Shown: positions 60,691 to 64,000 of the stretch, one piece after another
How the letters are laid out: each line of letters begins with the position of its first letter
Numbering within the stretch: position 1 is the stretch's first letter
From: Streptomyces zaomyceticus
GTDB taxonomy: Bacteria > Actinomycetota > Actinomycetes > Streptomycetales > Streptomycetaceae
Reading direction: 5' to 3'
NCBI RefSeq assembly: GCF_014656215.1
Contig: NZ_BNBZ01000003.1
Coordinates: 186,001 to 250,000, forward strand
Length of the DNA stretch: 64,000 nucleotides
Program-made: the position numbers and the translations under genes
Notes under the pieces: model-generated
Told to the model about the DNA's origin: nothing
Seen by the model: only the letters and a program-made list of their open reading frames with translations
Database searches by the model: none

Positions 60691-61677
60691 TCAGGCCAGT
60701 CCGGAGCCGTTCAGATGGGCGAAGGCGGCGGTGATCCGCGGGCGGTCGTAGCCGGCCGGGCCCGCCGCGCCGCTGGACAGCAGGGTGTGGAGCAGGATGC
60801 GGGCCTTGGCGGGGTCGAGGGGGCCGGCCGGGATCAGTCCGTGGTGCAGCAGGTCGTACTCGGAGCCGGGGCCGCGGTAGGTGTGCGAGAGGGTCGTTCC
60901 GCCGCCGGTGCGGGAGGCCAGGACGACCGGGATGCGGCGGGCCAGCTCGGCGAGCGGTTCGACGAGGCGGGCGGGGGCGTGGCCGGCGCCGAAGGCGGCG
61001 ACGACGAGGCCCTGGAAGCGGTCGTCGACGGCTTCGAGGAGTTCGCCGCGGTCGCCCAGGGAGAGGGTCACCAGGGCCACCCGTACCTGGGGGTCGAGCT
61101 TCAGCGGGCAGGCCGCGGCGGGGACGGCGGGCCGGAGGAGGATGCGGGGCTCGCCCTCGACGACGGTGCCGAGCGGCCCGGCGCCGGGCGAGGCGAAGGT
61201 GGCGACGGAGGTGGTGTGGGTCTTGCGGGCGAGCCGGGCGGCGTGGATCTCGTCGGCGAGGACGACGAGGACGCCGAGGCCTCGGCAGGCCGGGTCGGCG
61301 GCGACGGCGAGTGCGGCGGCCAGGTTGGCGGGGCCGTCGGCGCCGGGCAGGTCGGGGCGGCGCATGGCGCCGGTGACGGCGATCGGCTGCTCGGTGGTGC
61401 AGAGCAGGTCGAGGAGGAAGGCGGTCTCCTCCAGGGTGTCGGTGCCCTGGACGACGACCACGCCCGAGCCGGCGGCGACGGTGGCGCGGACCTCGGCGGC
61501 GAGTGCGGCGAGGTCCTCGTGGGTGAGGGTGGAGCTGGGGACGCGGCGGAAGTCGTTGAGGACGATGTCGTGGTCGCCGCCGAGTTCGGCGAGGACCTCC
61601 TGGCCGGTCATGCGGGCCGCGTCACCGCCTCGTGCGGAGATGGTCCCTCCGAGGGTGAAGACCGTGACGCGGGCCAT
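60691..61677 (-). CDS. L-asparaginase (type I/II fold)
   Basis: Asparaginase hydrolyses asparagine to aspartate and ammonia. The 328 residues have FTLGGTIS with nucleophile Thr12 and VVVQGTDTLEE with Thr79-Asp80, the two catalytic triad motifs, followed by VTGAMRRPDLPGADG. There is no signal peptide, so it should be cytoplasmic. The ATG overlaps the chorismate mutase stop by one base (TGATG). The coupling with an aromatic-synthesis enzyme is odd in function. The stop lies next to the 31-bp repeats. Confidence 0.92.
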   Translation of the reverse strand: MARVTVFTLGGTISARGGDAARMTGQEVLAELGGDHDIVLNDFRRVPSSTLTHEDLAALAAEVRATVAAGSGVVVVQGTDTLEETAFLLDLLCTTEQPIAVTGAMRRPDLPGADGPANLAAALAVAADPACRGLGVLVVLADEIHAARLARKTHTTSVATFASPGAGPLGTVVEGEPRILLRPAVPAAACPLKLDPQVRVALVTLSLGDRGELLEAVDDRFQGLVVAAFGAGHAPARLVEPLAELARRIPVVLASRTGGGTTLSHTYRGPGSEYDLLHHGLIPAGPLDPAKARILLHTLLSSGAAGPAGYDRPRITAAFAHLNGSGLA

Positions 61678-62018
61678 CAGCGTGCTCCGTCCGCAATCGT
61701 CTCGTGGTGGCGGATGACCTCGGCGATGATGAAGTTCAGGAGTTTCTCCGCGAAGGCCGGGTCCAGTTTCGCGCTCCCGGCGAGTTCCCGCAGCCGGGCG
61801 ATCTGGCGGGCCTCGCGGTCGGGGTCGGCGGGCGGCAGCTGGTGCCGGGCCTTGAGGACGCCGACCTGCTGGGTGCACTTGAAGCGCTCGGCGAGCATGT
61901 GGACGACCGCCGCGTCGATGTTGTCGATGCTTTCGCGCAGCCGGGTCAGTTCGGCCCGTACGGAGTCGTCGGGCTGGGACGGGGACGGCTGGGACTGGTG
62001 GCCGGTGGACTCGCTCAT
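61677..62018 (-). CDS. AroQ-class chorismate mutase
   Basis: Chorismate mutase converts chorismate to prephenate on the way to phenylalanine and tyrosine. The 113-residue all-helical AroQ protein has RAELTRLRESIDNIDAAVVHMLAERFKCTQQVGVLKARHQLPPADPDREA, where Arg, Lys and Glu residues form the active site. It ends with FIIAEVIRHHETIAD. There is no signal peptide. It is translationally coupled to the asparaginase downstream. ATG 62018 has no strong ribosome site and lies 11 bp after the AraC gene, which might supply transcription. Confidence 0.92.
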   Translation of the reverse strand: MSESTGHQSQPSPSQPDDSVRAELTRLRESIDNIDAAVVHMLAERFKCTQQVGVLKARHQLPPADPDREARQIARLRELAGSAKLDPAFAEKLLNFIIAEVIRHHETIADGAR

Positions 62019-62029
62019 GATCTGCGAGC

Positions 62030-62917
62030 TTAGACGGATCTCGGGGGGATCGTGGGCGGGTGTTCGGGATCCGGAACGCGGTTGCTCCAGCCTCCGTGCA
62101 CGGACCGTCCCTGCTGCTCGCGGAAGCGGATGGGGGCGGTGCCGACCCGGCGGGTGAACAGCCGGGAGAAGTAGGCCGGGTCGTCGTAGCCGACGCGGCG
62201 GGCGACGGCGGCGACGGGCAGTTCGGTGGCGGCGAGGAGTTCCTTGGCGCGGCCCAGGCGGACGGTGAGCAGGTAGTCCTTGGGGCTGCATCCGGCGGCG
62301 CGGCGGACGGCGGTGCGCAGTTCGGCGGCGGTCATGCCGTGCCGGGCCGCGTGCTCGGCGACGGAGAGCGGCTGGAAGGCGTCGCGGGCGAGGGCGGCGA
62401 GGACGGGGTCGCCGTCGGCGTTGGTGTCGGCGCGGGCCCGTCGCAGGGCGACGAGCAGTTCGTGGACGGCGGCGCCGGTCTCGACCTCGAGGAGGGGGTT
62501 GCCCGCGCGGGCGGCGCGGGCGATCCGGCCGATGGCGGCGCGGGCGGGGGCGGCGTCGGAGAGGGGGACGACGGGCCGGTCGGGTTCGATGTAGCCGAGT
62601 TCGGTGTAGGTGGCGGTGGCGGGCCCGGAGAAGTCGACGAAGGCCTCGTCCCAGCCGGTTTCGGGGTCGGCGCCGTAGTGGTGGGGGGTGCCGGGGGTCA
62701 GCCAGAGCAGGGTGGGGGCGGTGACGGTGGTGCGGCGCCCGTCGGCGCCCCGGTACCAGCCGCTGCCGGCGGAGACGACGACGGCCACGTGGTGGTCGAG
62801 GGTGCGGGGGCCGACGGTGGGCAGGGTGCCGTGCTGGAGGCCGACGCCGAGGCAGACCAGGCCGAGGCGGTGGTGGACCGGGCTGGGCGTGAAGTAGCGC
62901 ATCCAGGTGTGGTACAT
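62030..62917 (-). CDS. AraC-family transcriptional regulator
   Basis: The 295-residue protein has an N-terminal cupin-like sensing domain (VVVSAGSGWYRGADGRR, LLWLTPGTPHHYG) and a C-terminal AraC DNA-binding domain with two HTHs: PLSVAEHAARHGMTAAELRTAVRRAAGCSPKDYLL, and VAAVARRVGYDDPAYFSRLFTRRVGTAPIRFRE. AraC proteins of this build usually sense sugars. Its divergent neighbour is a beta-galactosidase gene, so it is the probable regulator of that gene. ATG 62917 has GGAAGGG; ATG 62902 is an alternative. Confidence 0.9.
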   Translation of the reverse strand: MYHTWMRYFTPSPVHHRLGLVCLGVGLQHGTLPTVGPRTLDHHVAVVVSAGSGWYRGADGRRTTVTAPTLLWLTPGTPHHYGADPETGWDEAFVDFSGPATATYTELGYIEPDRPVVPLSDAAPARAAIGRIARAARAGNPLLEVETGAAVHELLVALRRARADTNADGDPVLAALARDAFQPLSVAEHAARHGMTAAELRTAVRRAAGCSPKDYLLTVRLGRAKELLAATELPVAAVARRVGYDDPAYFSRLFTRRVGTAPIRFREQQGRSVHGGWSNRVPDPEHPPTIPPRSV

Positions 62918-62967
62918 GCGGCGGGGCCCTTCCCTGACGTCCTAACGTCCAAACTGCAACGATCTTT

Positions 62968-62977
62968 GTCCATGGAC
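62968..62977. promoter_or_regulatory. Palindrome GTCCATGGAC in the AraC/GH35 divergent gap
   Basis: A perfect 10-bp palindrome lies in the 91-bp gap between the AraC and GH35 genes, about 30 bp before the GH35 ATG. It is a candidate operator. CGTCC (62946-62950) and a near copy around it may be direct AraC half-sites. Confidence 0.4.
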
Positions 62978-63008
62978 CGGCTCACCGCCAGAGGGTGAGG
63001 GTGAGGCC

Positions 63009-64000
63009 ATGAGCACGTTCGCTGTGGGTGACGAGGACTTTCTGCTCGACGGACGGCCGGTGCGGCTCCTGTCGGGGGCGCTGCACTACTTCCGGGTGCA
63101 CGAGAAGCAGTGGGAGCACCGGCTCGGGATGCTGCGCGCCATGGGACTCAACTGCGTCGAGACGTACGTTCCGTGGAATCTGTACGCGCCGGAGCCGGGC
63201 CGGTTCGGGGACGTGGAGGCGCTCGGCCGGTTCCTGGACGCGGTGGAGCGGGCCGGGATGTGGGCGATCGTGCGCCCGGGGCCGTACATCTGCGCCGAGT
63301 GGGAGAACGGCGGTCTGCCGCACTGGCTGACGGGGCCGCTCGGGCGCCGGGTGCGGACTCTCGATCCGGAGTTCCTCGCGCCGGTGGCGGCCTGGTTCCG
63401 GCGGCTGCTTCCGCAGGTGGTGGAGCGGCAGATCGACCGGGGCGGGCCGGTGCTCCTGGTGCAGGTGGAGAACGAGTACGGGAGTTACGGCAGCGACCGG
63501 GCGTATCTGGAGTGGCTGGCGGAGCTGTTGCGGCGTTGTGGGGTGAGCGTTCCGTTGTTCACCTCGGACGGTCCCGAGGACCACATGCTGACCGGTGGTT
63601 CGGTGCCGGGGGTGCTCGCGACGGCGAACTTCGGTTCGGGGGCGCGGGAGGGCTTCGCGACGCTGCGGCGTCATCAGCCCTCGGGGCCGCTGATGTGCAT
63701 GGAGTTCTGGTGCGGCTGGTTCGACCACTGGGGCACGGAGCACGCGGTGCGGGACGCGGAGGACGCGGCCCGGGCGCTGCGGGAGATCCTGGAGTGCGGG
63801 GCCTCGGTCAATGTGTACATGGCGCACGGGGGGACGAACTTCGGGGGCTGGGCCGGTGCGAACCGGGCCGGTGAGCTGCACGACGGGCCGCTGCGGGCGA
63901 CGGTGACCTCGTACGACTACGACGCTCCGGTGGACGAGGCGGGGCGGCCGACGGAGAAGTTCTGGCGGTTCCGCGAGGTGCTCGCGGAGTACGCGGAGGG
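63009..64000 (+). CDS. GH35 beta-galactosidase, 3' end off the right edge
   Basis: This is the N-terminal catalytic domain of a family 35 glycoside hydrolase that removes beta-linked galactose. The 330 visible codons show SGALHYFRVHEKQWEHRL, RPGPYICAEWENGGLPHWL, the acid/base Glu156 in QVENEYGSYG and the nucleophile Glu232 in MCMEFWCGWFDHWG. No signal peptide is present (MSTFAVGDEDFLLDGRPV), so it is probably intracellular and acts on imported oligosaccharides. ATG 63009 follows GAGGG. The frame is open at the window end, and the beta-sandwich domains are missing for that reason. Confidence 0.94.
   Translation, partial: MSTFAVGDEDFLLDGRPVRLLSGALHYFRVHEKQWEHRLGMLRAMGLNCVETYVPWNLYAPEPGRFGDVEALGRFLDAVERAGMWAIVRPGPYICAEWENGGLPHWLTGPLGRRVRTLDPEFLAPVAAWFRRLLPQVVERQIDRGGPVLLVQVENEYGSYGSDRAYLEWLAELLRRCGVSVPLFTSDGPEDHMLTGGSVPGVLATANFGSGAREGFATLRRHQPSGPLMCMEFWCGWFDHWGTEHAVRDAEDAARALREILECGASVNVYMAHGGTNFGGWAGANRAGELHDGPLRATVTSYDYDAPVDEAGRPTEKFWRFREVLAEYAE

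Noticed and set aside
57832-62157. A 1441-codon open frame on the plus strand
   Set aside because: It runs antisense through pepN, asparaginase and chorismate mutase. Composition is Gly/Ala/Glu/Val-rich with no domains, the usual antisense shadow in high-GC DNA.

Overview
The window is chromosomal DNA from a Streptomyces-type actinomycete. The evidence is the very high GC content with strong G/C at codon third positions, a two-domain sortase-type chaplin, frequent GTG starts and GTGA/ATGA gene overlaps, an ANTAR response regulator and an actinobacterial four-domain ribosomal protein S1. I saw no in-frame TTA codon in any gene called here. The order uvrB - coaE - rpsA - polA - liv - pyk looks like the conserved Streptomyces core, so most of the window is housekeeping. 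Accessory or lineage-specific genes are fitted between the conserved ones.

Left part (1-17.4 kb): the start of uvrB (its C-terminus lies off the left edge), an MHYT membrane sensor, an O6-alkylguanine-DNA methyltransferase and an MFS carrier. A tightly coupled leftward operon of discoidin-domain metallophosphoesterase, MFS carrier and TolB-like propeller follows, with a palindromic operator candidate. Then come a cupin, a psuG-psuK type pair, a uridine-kinase-like protein that has lost its P-loop lysine, and an SDR/MerR pair with a MerR-type promoter. A HxlR regulator lies back to back with an alanine-type aminotransferase over a shared operator, followed by two small genes including a DUF2293 zinc-ribbon protein.

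Middle (17.4-42.5 kb): a chaplin, a SNF2 helicase/SWIM-protein operon, small envelope proteins, coaE, a PAC2 protein, a secreted beta-helix protein, rpsA with a clear promoter, a methyltransferase, hrpB, a two-gene membrane operon (46-residue protein plus DUF3068), a modular lytic transglycosylase, a DUF4184 membrane protein, polA with no proofreading motifs, a YdeP-type molybdopterin oxidoreductase and a PaaI thioesterase.

Right (42.5-64 kb): the complete livKHMGF branched-chain amino acid ABC operon with an unusual upstream region of repeated AGCGGA half-sites, then a PdtaR-like regulator, tRNA-Leu(CAA) with a free-standing LAGLIDADG/HTH gene just behind it, and pyk with a structured leader. 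Next are a SIMPL protein, a Tat-exported 5'-nucleotidase, and a two-gene N-hydroxylase/PLP-decarboxylase operon that looks like desAB without desCD. The window ends with pepN, a coupled chorismate mutase/asparaginase pair, and an AraC regulator divergent from a GH35 beta-galactosidase cut by the right edge.

The best leads for something undescribed are the stand-alone N-hydroxylase/decarboxylase pair, the discoidin-phosphoesterase/MFS/propeller operon, the tRNA-linked LAGLIDADG gene, the chaplin whose second domain has both cysteines replaced by serine, and the P-loop-less kinase paralogue. I found no CRISPR array, insertion sequence, phage or plasmid genes, rRNA or replication origin.
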